Source of the DNA: Chloroflexota bacterium
Lineage (GTDB): Bacteria > Chloroflexota > Anaerolineae > UBA4142
Length of the DNA: 38,546 bases
Assembly: GCA_016865935.1 (NCBI GenBank)
Contig: VGOB01000018.1
Coordinates: 1-38,546, forward strand
Direction of reading: 5' to 3'
Numbering within the stretch: position 1 is the first letter of the stretch; each line of letters begins with the position of its first letter. The notes under the pieces were generated by a model that saw only the letters and a program-made list of their open reading frames with translations, did not search any database and had not been told where the DNA came from. Below, in pieces: positions 7,851-14,523 of this stretch. Made by a program: the position numbers and the translations under genes.

Positions 7851-8954
7851 ATGGAATTCATTATGGACTTTTTCGACAACATTTTCACAAACATCTATGC
7901 GTGGCTCGCGTTCTGGCTCCACGAATTGCTGATGGGTTGGAATCTGCCGAAAGACGTGGAGAGCGCGCTCGTCAGCGCGATTATGATCATCCTCGTCATC
8001 ATCGTCATCATCCTATGGATGGTGCTGATGGTGCTGATCCTGATCTGGCTGGAGCGCAAGAACGCGGCGCGCATTCAGGATCGCGTCGGACCGAATCGGG
8101 TGGGACCCTGGGGCTTGCTGCAGCCCGTCGCCGATACGATCAAGATGCTGATCAAGGAAGACATTCTGCCCGAAAACGCGGACCGTTTCGTCCACACGAT
8201 CGCGCCGATGATCGTGATGATGCCACCCGTGCTGATGTTCGCGGTGATTCCCTGGGGCAAGGGGATGGTTCCCGTTGACCTGAATATCGGCGTGCTGTGG
8301 ATCATCGCGGTCGCGTCGATCGGAACGATTGGCGTCTTTCTCGGCGGGTACGGCTCGAACAACAAGTACTCGCTCCTCGGCGGAATGCGCGCGGTCGCGC
8401 AAATGGTCAGTTACGAAATTCCCCAAGTCCTCACCATCGTCCCGATTGTGTTGATGGTCGGCTCGATGTCGCTCGTCAAGATCAACGAAGCGCAAAGCGG
8501 TTGGTTCGGGATGCAGTGGTTCGTCTTCGCGTTTCCTGTCGGGACGATTGCGTTCGTGGTGTACTATCTCAGCGCGCTGGCGGAAGTTGGGCGCACGCCG
8601 TTCGATATTCCCGAAGGCGAATCGGAAATTGTCGCGGGCTATATGACCGAGTACAGCGGAATGAAGTGGGCGCTCTTTTATCTCGCCGAGTATTTCAACT
8701 TTTTCATCGTTTGCGTCATCGGCGCGACCTTGTTCCTGGGTGGATGGAACGGACCGATTCTGCCGGGGTACGTTTGGCTCGTCGCCAAAACCTACGCGCT
8801 CGTTCTGCTCGGAATGTGGATTCGGATGACGTGGCCCCGTTTCCGCGTCGATCAGTTGATGAATTTTGCGTGGAAGGTGCTCGTCCCAATCGCACTCGTC
8901 AACATCGTGCTGGCGGGAGTTGCGTTGCCCATTTTCAAGATGATTGGGTTTTAG
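7851..8954 (+). CDS. nuoH: NADH-quinone oxidoreductase subunit H
   Basis: 367 residues from ATG 7851; an in-frame ATG at 7863 is an alternative, and neither has a good ribosome site. The protein has eight or more membrane helices. Diagnostic motifs are WLERKNAARIQDRVGPNRVG, LLQPVADTIKMLIKEDILP and RTPFDIPEGESEIVAGYMTE, with EYSGMKWALFYLAEY after them. NuoH forms the quinone channel and the E-channel that links quinone reduction to proton pumping. Its usual partner NuoI is missing from this locus. Confidence 0.97.
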   Translation: MEFIMDFFDNIFTNIYAWLAFWLHELLMGWNLPKDVESALVSAIMIILVIIVIILWMVLMVLILIWLERKNAARIQDRVGPNRVGPWGLLQPVADTIKMLIKEDILPENADRFVHTIAPMIVMMPPVLMFAVIPWGKGMVPVDLNIGVLWIIAVASIGTIGVFLGGYGSNNKYSLLGGMRAVAQMVSYEIPQVLTIVPIVLMVGSMSLVKINEAQSGWFGMQWFVFAFPVGTIAFVVYYLSALAEVGRTPFDIPEGESEIVAGYMTEYSGMKWALFYLAEYFNFFIVCVIGATLFLGGWNGPILPGYVWLVAKTYALVLLGMWIRMTWPRFRVDQLMNFAWKVLVPIALVNIVLAGVALPIFKMIGF

Positions 8955-9041
8955 TCAATTGGTGATTGGTCAACTAGTCACGAATTGACTAGTCACTAAT
9001 CACTAGTCACAAATCTCTAGTTGACCAATTACTAATCACTG
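8955..9041. repeat. ACTAGTC heptamer array with inverted arms
   Basis: Units of ACTAGTC, ACTAATC and ACAAATC fill the nuoH-nuoJ gap. CAATTGGTGATTGGTCAACTAG on the left is matched by CTAGTTGACCAATTACTAATC on the right, so the RNA can fold into a long imperfect hairpin ending just before the nuoJ ribosome site. Confidence 0.88.
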
Positions 9042-9049
9042 AGGAAATA

Positions 9050-9550
9050 ATGTCCACTCCTCTCGTCTTAACTTATGTCGGATTTTTCGTGATGGCGGCG
9101 ATCACGCTGGGCGGCGCGCTGATGGCGGTCAGCGCGCGCAATCTAATCCGCGCCGCGCTCGGCTTGATCATCGCGCTCATCGGCATCGCGGGCATCTACT
9201 TTGTGCTCGAAGCCGAGTTCGTCGCGGTCGTCCAGATTCTCGTTTACGTCGGCGCGATCTCGATTTTGATTTTGTTCGCGGTGATGCTGACGCGCGGACT
9301 GATGAAGCGCGATCTACCCGCGCAGAACGCGCAATGGATCGCGGCGGCGTTCATTTCGCTGGCGATGTTCGCCGCGCTGCTCTACGTCGCGCTCAGCACG
9401 AATTGGCGCGCGGTCGAAACGCAAGTCGCGGGCGATCTCATTCCCAAACTTGGCACGGAGTTGATGACGACGTACTTACTGCCGTTTGAAGCGGTGTCGC
9501 TACTCTTGCTCGCCGCGCTCGTGGGTGCGATTGTGATTGCGCGGGAGTAG
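9050..9550 (+). CDS. nuoJ: NADH-quinone oxidoreductase subunit J
   Basis: 166 residues, five membrane helices, with GAGGAAATA before the ATG. The core EFVAVVQILVYVGAISILIL and FAVMLTRGL is typical of NuoJ, whose third helix carries the pi-bulge that moves during turnover. The last codons (LLLAALVGAIVIARE) are encoded by DNA repeated 766 bp downstream after the MNT/HEPN cassette. NuoK, normally immediately next, is about 1.5 kb away here. Confidence 0.96.
   Translation: MSTPLVLTYVGFFVMAAITLGGALMAVSARNLIRAALGLIIALIGIAGIYFVLEAEFVAVVQILVYVGAISILILFAVMLTRGLMKRDLPAQNAQWIAAAFISLAMFAALLYVALSTNWRAVETQVAGDLIPKLGTELMTTYLLPFEAVSLLLLAALVGAIVIARE
9506..9549 (+). repeat. Direct repeat, copy A (nuoJ 3' end)
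   Basis: 44 nt from TTGCTCGCCGCGC to GCGCGGGAGTA at the end of nuoJ. It matches 10272-10315 with three mismatches (41/44). The two copies flank the MNT/HEPN cassette. Confidence 0.92.
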
Positions 9551-9564
9551 CGCAAAGGATTGCG

Positions 9565-9879
9565 ATGGCAATCGCAGAGATCATCCAGAAATGTAAAAAG
9601 ACGCTGGCAGATTACTACGGCGCGCAGTTCAAGGGCTTGATTCTGTACGGATCCGTCGCGCGCGATCAGGCAAGCCCCGCCAGCGATATTGATTTGCTCG
9701 TCCTGTTGAGCCGACCCTTTAACTACTTTGACGAGTTACGCGAAATTATCGAACTACTCTACCCGATTCAATTGGAATCCGACCGACTGATTTCTGCAAA
9801 ACCCGCTTCGCTGGACGAATTCGAGCGCGGCATTATCCAACTCTACCGCAGCGCGAAAAGAGAAGGAGTCGCGGTGTGA
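9565..9879 (+). CDS. MNT-type nucleotidyltransferase (MntA-like antitoxin)
   Basis: 104 residues; AAGGA precedes the ATG. The minimal nucleotidyltransferase fold is shown by ILYGSVARDQASPASDIDLLV: Gly29-Ser30 and the Asp41/Asp43 metal-binding pair with the usual spacing. In characterised MntA-HepT pairs the MNT protein adenylylates the HEPN toxin and neutralises it. The stop overlaps the HEPN start as GTGA, as expected for such a pair. It lies inside the nuo operon in the same orientation and has no visible promoter of its own. Confidence 0.85.
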   Translation: MAIAEIIQKCKKTLADYYGAQFKGLILYGSVARDQASPASDIDLLVLLSRPFNYFDELREIIELLYPIQLESDRLISAKPASLDEFERGIIQLYRSAKREGVAV

Positions 9880-10262
9880 CTTTGCCGCACGCGGACGAAA
9901 TCGCCGCGAATCTTGAACGCGCCGAACAATCTATCCAAGCCGCACGACAGTTGGCGTCTGGGAAATATTACGACTTTGCGGCTTCACGCGCGTACTACGC
10001 CGCCTTCTATGCCGCCACCGCTATCTTGTTGCGCGAAGAGTTGGAGTTGAGCAAACACAGCGCGGTGATTGCGTCCATTCATCAGCGCTTTGTCAAGACA
10101 GGCAAGCTGAGCAGAGAACACGGCAAGTCGCTCAACTGGCTCTTTGAGGTGCGGAATGTGGGCGATTACGGCGGCACTGAGCACGTTTCGCGCGCCCAAG
10201 TGGAGCAAGCAATTCAAGCGGCGGAAGAATTTCTGTCAGCAATCAAGGCGTTGATTCGATAA
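9876..10262 (+). CDS. HEPN-domain protein (HepT-like toxin)
   Basis: 128 residues from GTG 9876, overlapping the MNT gene by 4 nt, with GAAGGAG upstream. The all-helical sequence (YYDFAASRAYYAAFYAATAIL, then FEVRNVGDYGG) matches the HEPN group encoded next to MNT genes. Arg93 and the nearby Asp-Tyr stand at the usual R-x4-6-H/Y RNase position, with Tyr in place of His, so nuclease activity is not certain. Probably the toxin half of the pair. Confidence 0.82.
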   Translation: MTLPHADEIAANLERAEQSIQAARQLASGKYYDFAASRAYYAAFYAATAILLREELELSKHSAVIASIHQRFVKTGKLSREHGKSLNWLFEVRNVGDYGGTEHVSRAQVEQAIQAAEEFLSAIKALIR

Positions 10263-10271
10263 GGCACGTTA

Positions 10272-10315
10272 TTGCTCGCCGCGCGCGTGGGCGCGAGTGT
10301 GATTGCGCGGGAGTA
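10272..10315 (+). repeat. Direct repeat, copy B (residual nuoJ 3' end)
   Basis: Second copy of the last 44 nt of nuoJ, located just after the HEPN stop and not part of a long ORF. Its GGGAG (10308-10312) now stands 8 nt before the ATG of the small zinc-ribbon gene and can serve as its ribosome site. Confidence 0.92.
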
Positions 10316-10320
10316 ACCCA

Positions 10321-10515
10321 ATGTCTATTATTGCGAAGAATGGGATAGCAGGAAAAGTTTGCTCCACTTGTCGAAAGTGGAAACCGTTGACAGAGTTTCC
10401 AAGAGATGCTACGCATGGAGCATCTCAAGGTGGAAGACATTGTAGATGCAAATCATGTCATAGCGCAAAACGGAAAGCAACAGCAAACGCAAAGCAGACA
10501 GTCTCATCGCGATAA
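10321..10515 (+). CDS. Small zinc-ribbon protein
   Basis: About 64 residues from ATG 10321. It contains CSTCRKWKPLTEFPRD and, later, HCRCKSCHSAKRK: two Cys pairs, typical of a zinc ribbon of the kind found in front of HNH nucleases. No nuclease motif follows. The tail is basic (Lys/Arg). The DNA is richer in A and T than the nuo genes on either side, which suggests transfer. No function can be assigned; DNA or RNA binding is a guess. Confidence 0.55.
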   Translation: MSIIAKNGIAGKVCSTCRKWKPLTEFPRDATHGASQGGRHCRCKSCHSAKRKATANAKQTVSSR

Positions 10516-10542
10516 CAGCGACGATGGCGCGAGAGGACTCGC

Positions 10543-10830
10543 ATGCCCACCTTGAACATTCGCTACTACGTTGATCCCGAAACGGGTTCACCGCACATCT
10601 ACAATCACGGTGTCACCGAAGACGAAGTTGAGGAAGTATTGGCGAAACCAGGCGAGGATCGGCAAGGATACGAAGGAGCGCGCGTAGCCGTCGGACAGAC
10701 GCAGGCAGGACGATTCCTGCGAGTGATTTATGTGCCCGATCCAGAACCCCACAGTATTTTCGTGATAACGTCGTACGATTTGCGCGGTAAAACATTGACC
10801 GCGTATCGGCGGCGCAGACGCAAAAGGTAA
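10543..10830 (+). CDS. DUF4258/BrnT-like toxin-type protein
   Basis: 95 residues, with GAGG upstream of ATG 10543. Sequence features are YNHGVTEDEVEEVL, GARVAVGQTQAGRFLRVIYV and a C-terminal basic run AYRRRRRKR. This pattern (an EDEVEEVL helix, then a beta hairpin with GR.LRV and a final arginine run) is that of the small RelE-fold/BrnT or DUF4258 toxins of type II systems. Its partner starts 2 nt after its stop. Toxicity is inferred from family and arrangement only. Confidence 0.7.
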   Translation: MPTLNIRYYVDPETGSPHIYNHGVTEDEVEEVLAKPGEDRQGYEGARVAVGQTQAGRFLRVIYVPDPEPHSIFVITSYDLRGKTLTAYRRRRRKR

Positions 10831-10832
10831 GA

Positions 10833-11063
10833 ATGAAAAATAAGCATTTCCCAATCGGCTGGGACGAAAAACGCGTGCGGCGCGTTCTGTCGCATTACGA
10901 AAAACAAACTGACGCGCAAGCGGTCACTGAAGACGAGCGCGCTTTCAAGAGCAAACGACGCGCCGTCATTCAAGTCCCTGTTGAGTTGCTTCCCGTCATT
11001 CGCGAGATCGTCGCCCAATACAAACCAACTGGTAAATTATCCCACCAACAAACTAATCGGTGA
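10833..11063 (+). CDS. Antitoxin-like partner of the DUF4258-type gene
   Basis: 76 residues. [21 protein letters not shown] and [11 protein letters not shown] followed by [19 protein letters not shown] suggest a short helical antitoxin-type protein. It lies 2 nt behind the toxin-like gene. The last residues (KLSHQQTNR) are encoded by a repeat-like stretch, and the stop overlaps a possible GTG start of nuoK (GTGA at 11060-11063). Assignment rests mainly on context. Confidence 0.6.
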   Translation: MKNKHFPIGWDEKRVRRVLSHYEKQTDAQAVTEDERAFKSKRRAVIQVPVELLPVIREIVAQYKPTGKLSHQQTNR

Positions 11064-11068
11064 CACAG

Positions 11069-11389
11069 ATGATTCCACTTCCCTTCTACCTAACTCTCGC
11101 CGCCGCGCTCTTTTGCATCGGCTTGTACGGCGCGCTCGCGCGGCGCAACGCCATCGCGATCTTGATGGGCATCGAGTTGATGCTGAACGCGGTGAACATC
11201 AACCTGATCGCGTTCTGGCGCTATGTCAAACCCGCCGCGCCGACGATGGATTTGGCGGGGCAAATCTTCGCGCTCTTCGTCATCACGCTCGCCGCCGCCG
11301 AAGCCGCGATTGGCATCGCGCTCATCATCGCGATCTACCGCTCGCGCGATACGGTGAATGTGGAAGAAGTTGATTTGATGAAATGGTAA
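11069..11389 (+). CDS. nuoK: NADH-quinone oxidoreductase subunit K
   Basis: About 106 residues from ATG 11069 ([15 protein letters not shown]), which matches the usual NuoK N-terminus. A GTG at 11060 overlapping the previous stop would add three residues. Three helices are present, with the conserved glutamates in [16 protein letters not shown] and [13 protein letters not shown]. NuoK forms part of the E-channel next to NuoJ and NuoH. No clear ribosome site precedes it, so translation may depend on coupling to the inserted antitoxin gene. Confidence 0.95.
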   Translation: MIPLPFYLTLAAALFCIGLYGALARRNAIAILMGIELMLNAVNINLIAFWRYVKPAAPTMDLAGQIFALFVITLAAAEAAIGIALIIAIYRSRDTVNVEEVDLMKW

Positions 11390-11399
11390 AGACAAATGA

Positions 11400-11473
11400 G
11401 CCAAATTTGCCAAATCTGCCAAACAAGCCAAATAATTTGGCGCCTTTGGCACCTTTGGCACCTTTGGCATATT
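11400..11473. repeat. 9-nt array GCCAAATNN with inverted TTTGGCACC arm
   Basis: Four GCCAAA-centred 9-mers on the left face three TTTGGC-centred 9-mers on the right, making a hairpin that fills the nuoK-nuoL gap. Confidence 0.9.
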
Positions 11474-11483
11474 TGAGGTCTCA

Positions 11484-13667
11484 ATGTTTAATCTCGCATT
11501 CTTGATTCCAATTTTCCCGCTCCTCGCGTTCGTGCTGATTGTGTTCTTTCTCAATCGCAACAACCGCGTCAGCGCGCTGACCGCCGTCGCAGGTATTTTG
11601 CTGTCGGGCGTGTTCGCGTACGGCGTGCTGTTCGAGGCGATTGGCAAAGGCGCGGAGTTGGCAAAGCATCCGTTCTTTCAAACGCTCCCGTTCGTGTGGA
11701 CACTGCCGACAGGCAAATCGTTTTTCTTCGTCGGCTGGATGATCGATCCACTTGCGGCGGTGACGCTGTTCATGGTGACAACCGTCTGCTTGATGATTTT
11801 CATCTACAGCATCGGCTATATGCAGCACAGCCACACCGACGAGCACGGGCATCATCACGTCACCGACGATCCGCGTTACGCGCGCTTTTTCGCGTACATC
11901 TCGCTTTTCGCCTGCGGCATGTTGGGACTCGTGATTTCCTCGAATCTATTCGAGTTGTTCATCTTTTGGGAACTGATGGGCTTGTGCTCGTACTTGCTCA
12001 TCGGCTTTTGGTCCGTCCGCCGCCCGAACGAGCATCACATTGACGACGCGCAAACCGTGCGCGCGAAACTCGCCGCGATCAAAGCGTTCCTCACGACGCG
12101 CGTCGGCGATACGATTTTCTTCATCGGCTTGATTTTCCTGTACATCCAAGCCAAAGATTTGAACTTTGATGCAATCTTCAACGAGAAAACGCTGCACCTC
12201 CTCGCGACGACCGAGGCGATCCCAGGTGTGCCCTGGGTCACGGTGATCGCGCTGCTGATTCTCGGTGGGACGATTGGCAAATCCGCGCAGTTCCCGCTCC
12301 ACGTCTGGCTGCCCGACGCGATGGAAGGTCCCACGCCCGTCAGCGCGTTGATTCACGCCGCGACGATGGTCGCCGCGGGCGTCTACTTGATCGCGCGGAC
12401 GTACCCGCTCTACATCACCGCCGCCGAAGCGGGTGGACCTGCGATGACTGCGGTCGCGATTGTCGGCGCGTTCACCGCGCTCTTCGCCGCGACGATTGGC
12501 GTCGCGCAGGACGACATCAAGCGCGTCCTCGCGTACTCGACGATTTCGCAACTTGGGTTTATGGTTGCCGCGCTCGGCATCGGCGCGTACGTCGCGGGCG
12601 CGTTCCATCTCATCACGCACGCGTTCTTCAAGGCGTTGTTGTTCTTGAGCGCGGGCAGCGTGATTCACGGCGTCGGCACGAACGATATGATGAACATGGG
12701 CGGCTTGAGAAAAAAGATGCCGATTACGACGACAGTGTTCATCATCGGCGCGCTCGCGCTCGCGGGCATTCCGCCGCTCGCGGGCTTTTGGAGCAAGGAC
12801 GAAATTCTCGCGCACGCGTTCGAACTCGGTTTCGGCGCGCATCCCGATCAAGTCGCGAGCGCGGTCTTTGTGATGCTTGCGATCGCCGCGTTCTTCACTG
12901 CGTTTTATATGACGCGCCAAATCTTCCTGACGTTCTTCGGCGAAGCGCGCGATCATCACGCGGTCGAGCACGCGCACGAATCGCCCAAAGTGATGTGGAT
13001 GCCGCTCGCGGTGCTCGCGTTCTTCGCGTGCGTGCTCGGTTTTGCGAACGCGACGCCCTTCGGCATCAACTTTTTCGGGTATTTCGTCGGCGAGTACGTC
13101 CTGGGTATCAAAGAACATCTTGAGCACACGCCGTTCAATCCGATGGTCGCGGGAATCTCGGTTGGCATCGCGGTTGCGGGCATCGCGCTCGGCTGGTTGA
13201 TCTACGGCTGGCATCCCGTCAAGCACGGTCAGCGCGATCCGTTGAGCCGCGTGCCGATTCTCTGGTCGGTGTTCCGCAACAAATACTGGATGGACGAACT
13301 GTACGGCATCGTGATCGTCCAGAAGGAAGGCGCGGCGGGCAAGACGGGCAAAGCCGATTCGGTGCGCGTGCAACCTGGGTTGCTGCTGTACTTTGTCGGC
13401 TGGCTCTCCGAAATCAGTTTCGCGTTCGACAAGTGGGTCGTGGATGGCTTGGTCAATCTCGCGGGCGCGCTCGGTCGCGTCTTCAGCGCGATCAGCGGCT
13501 GGATTGACAAGACGTTCGTGGATGGCGCGGTCAATTTCGTCGGTATGATCACGAACGAAATCGGCGACGGGATGAAATACATCCAAACAGGTCGCGTGCA
13601 AAATTATTTGCTGCTCGCGATCACGGGCGCGACGATTTTCGCGTTCGTGTTTTTCTTGATTCGATAA
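11484..13667 (+). CDS. nuoL: NADH-quinone oxidoreductase subunit L (antiporter-like)
   Basis: 727 residues, about 110 longer than E. coli NuoL; GAGG precedes the ATG. Core motifs are FELFIFWELMGLCSYLLIGFW (the glutamate of the antiporter module), GKSAQFPLHVWLPDAMEGPT with the conserved Lys, and ALIHAATMVAAGVYL. The C-terminal region carries the amphipathic lateral helix segment and ends QTGRVQNYLLLAITGA. The extra length includes a duplicated DKxxVDGxVN motif (13428 and 13506, offset 78 nt). NuoL is the distal proton-pumping subunit. Confidence 0.97.
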   Translation: MFNLAFLIPIFPLLAFVLIVFFLNRNNRVSALTAVAGILLSGVFAYGVLFEAIGKGAELAKHPFFQTLPFVWTLPTGKSFFFVGWMIDPLAAVTLFMVTTVCLMIFIYSIGYMQHSHTDEHGHHHVTDDPRYARFFAYISLFACGMLGLVISSNLFELFIFWELMGLCSYLLIGFWSVRRPNEHHIDDAQTVRAKLAAIKAFLTTRVGDTIFFIGLIFLYIQAKDLNFDAIFNEKTLHLLATTEAIPGVPWVTVIALLILGGTIGKSAQFPLHVWLPDAMEGPTPVSALIHAATMVAAGVYLIARTYPLYITAAEAGGPAMTAVAIVGAFTALFAATIGVAQDDIKRVLAYSTISQLGFMVAALGIGAYVAGAFHLITHAFFKALLFLSAGSVIHGVGTNDMMNMGGLRKKMPITTTVFIIGALALAGIPPLAGFWSKDEILAHAFELGFGAHPDQVASAVFVMLAIAAFFTAFYMTRQIFLTFFGEARDHHAVEHAHESPKVMWMPLAVLAFFACVLGFANATPFGINFFGYFVGEYVLGIKEHLEHTPFNPMVAGISVGIAVAGIALGWLIYGWHPVKHGQRDPLSRVPILWSVFRNKYWMDELYGIVIVQKEGAAGKTGKADSVRVQPGLLLYFVGWLSEISFAFDKWVVDGLVNLAGALGRVFSAISGWIDKTFVDGAVNFVGMITNEIGDGMKYIQTGRVQNYLLLAITGATIFAFVFFLIR

Positions 13668-13668
13668 T

Positions 13669-13929
13669 ATGCCTGATGTCAGCCGATTTTTCGGAATCGT
13701 GATCTACATGTATTTCAACGACCATCTGCCGCCGCATTTTCACGCCGAGTACGGCGGGGATGAGGCGTTGTACGAAATCGCGACCTTGCGCGTCTATCGC
13801 GGCAGAGTTCCGCGTCGCGTCCACAATATGGTCATCGAGTGGGCTGACGCGCATCGCGCCGAGTTGATGGAAAATTGGAAACGCGCGCAGCAAGGACTGT
13901 CTGTCGTAGACATCGAGCCGCTCGAATGA
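13669..13929 (+). CDS. DUF4160 protein (toxin-antitoxin-type partner)
   Basis: 86 residues, starting 1 nt after the nuoL stop. MPDVSRFFGIVIYMYFNDHLPPHFHAEYG is the hallmark of DUF4160, with the HLPPHFHAEYG core, and is followed by WADAHRAELMENW. DUF4160 genes are typically paired with DUF2442 genes, as here. Their biochemical activity is not established, although the pair is often listed as a putative toxin-antitoxin system. No own promoter; it would be translated from the nuo transcript. Confidence 0.85.
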   Translation: MPDVSRFFGIVIYMYFNDHLPPHFHAEYGGDEALYEIATLRVYRGRVPRRVHNMVIEWADAHRAELMENWKRAQQGLSVVDIEPLE

Positions 13930-13957
13930 GAAATGAGATGTGAAGGGAGAGAGCAAG

Positions 13958-14257
13958 ATGAATCCAGAAAGACCTGTTCGCATCCAGGCGGTCAAAGTAC
14001 TGACGGGATTCAAAGTACGTCTTGAGTTCACCGATGGCACGCATAAGGAAACTGATTTGGAGGTTTACTTGCGCGGGCCAATATTCGAACCAATCCGCAA
14101 TGACCCGACGATGTTCCGTTCGATTAGAGTTGACAAACGGATGGGGACGATTGTTTGGGACAATGGCGCAGACATAGACCCCGATGTGCTCTATTACGGA
14201 CTCAAGCCCGCGTGGATGGAAAAGGAACGAGAGTTGGCGCATGCGATGGCGGCTTGA
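13958..14257 (+). CDS. DUF2442 protein
   Basis: About 99 residues from ATG 13958, chosen because AGGGAGAG precedes it; a GTG at 13940 would add six residues. The pattern VKVLTGFKVRLEFTDG, DLEVYLRGPIFEPIRN and GTIVWDNGADIDPDVLY is typical of DUF2442. Partner of the upstream DUF4160 gene. Which of the two, if either, acts as a toxin is not known from sequence. Confidence 0.85.
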   Translation: MNPERPVRIQAVKVLTGFKVRLEFTDGTHKETDLEVYLRGPIFEPIRNDPTMFRSIRVDKRMGTIVWDNGADIDPDVLYYGLKPAWMEKERELAHAMAA

Positions 14258-14258
14258 T

Positions 14259-14480
14259 ATGAGAACGTTGGTGACTTTGCTCAAGCAAGCGCAACGCGGC
14301 GGCTTGATTCTGCGGTCGCCCGACGGGCACGAGTTTGTGCTTGCCGAGATTGATGATTTCAATCGCGAGATTGAACTGACGCGCAAGAACAAGGCGCTGA
14401 AAAGATTGCTGGATAAGCGTGGCGCTCAGACTCGGACGATTGGGCTTGCGCAAGTCGAGGCGCGGCTTGGGTTGCGGTAG
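14259..14480 (+). CDS. Small uncharacterised protein, third gene of the DUF4160 cassette
   Basis: 73 residues from ATG 14259, 1 nt after the DUF2442 stop, so it is coupled. It starts MRTLVTLLKQAQRGGLILRS, then PDGHEFVLAEIDDFNREIEL and a charged helix TRKNKALKRLLDKRG. The short beta-then-helix layout with an acidic-basic helix recalls Phd-type antitoxins, but the similarity is not strong enough to name. Its position suggests it belongs with the DUF4160/DUF2442 pair. Confidence 0.55.
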   Translation: MRTLVTLLKQAQRGGLILRSPDGHEFVLAEIDDFNREIELTRKNKALKRLLDKRGAQTRTIGLAQVEARLGLR

Positions 14481-14523
14481 TCAGACGCGCGTGAACGGAA
14501 ACAACATCAAAAGAAGACTCGAA

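Noticed and set aside
11946-13601. 551-codon open frame on the minus strand
   Set aside because: Antisense shadow of nuoL; its product is an Arg/His/Asp-rich sequence with no recognisable fold.
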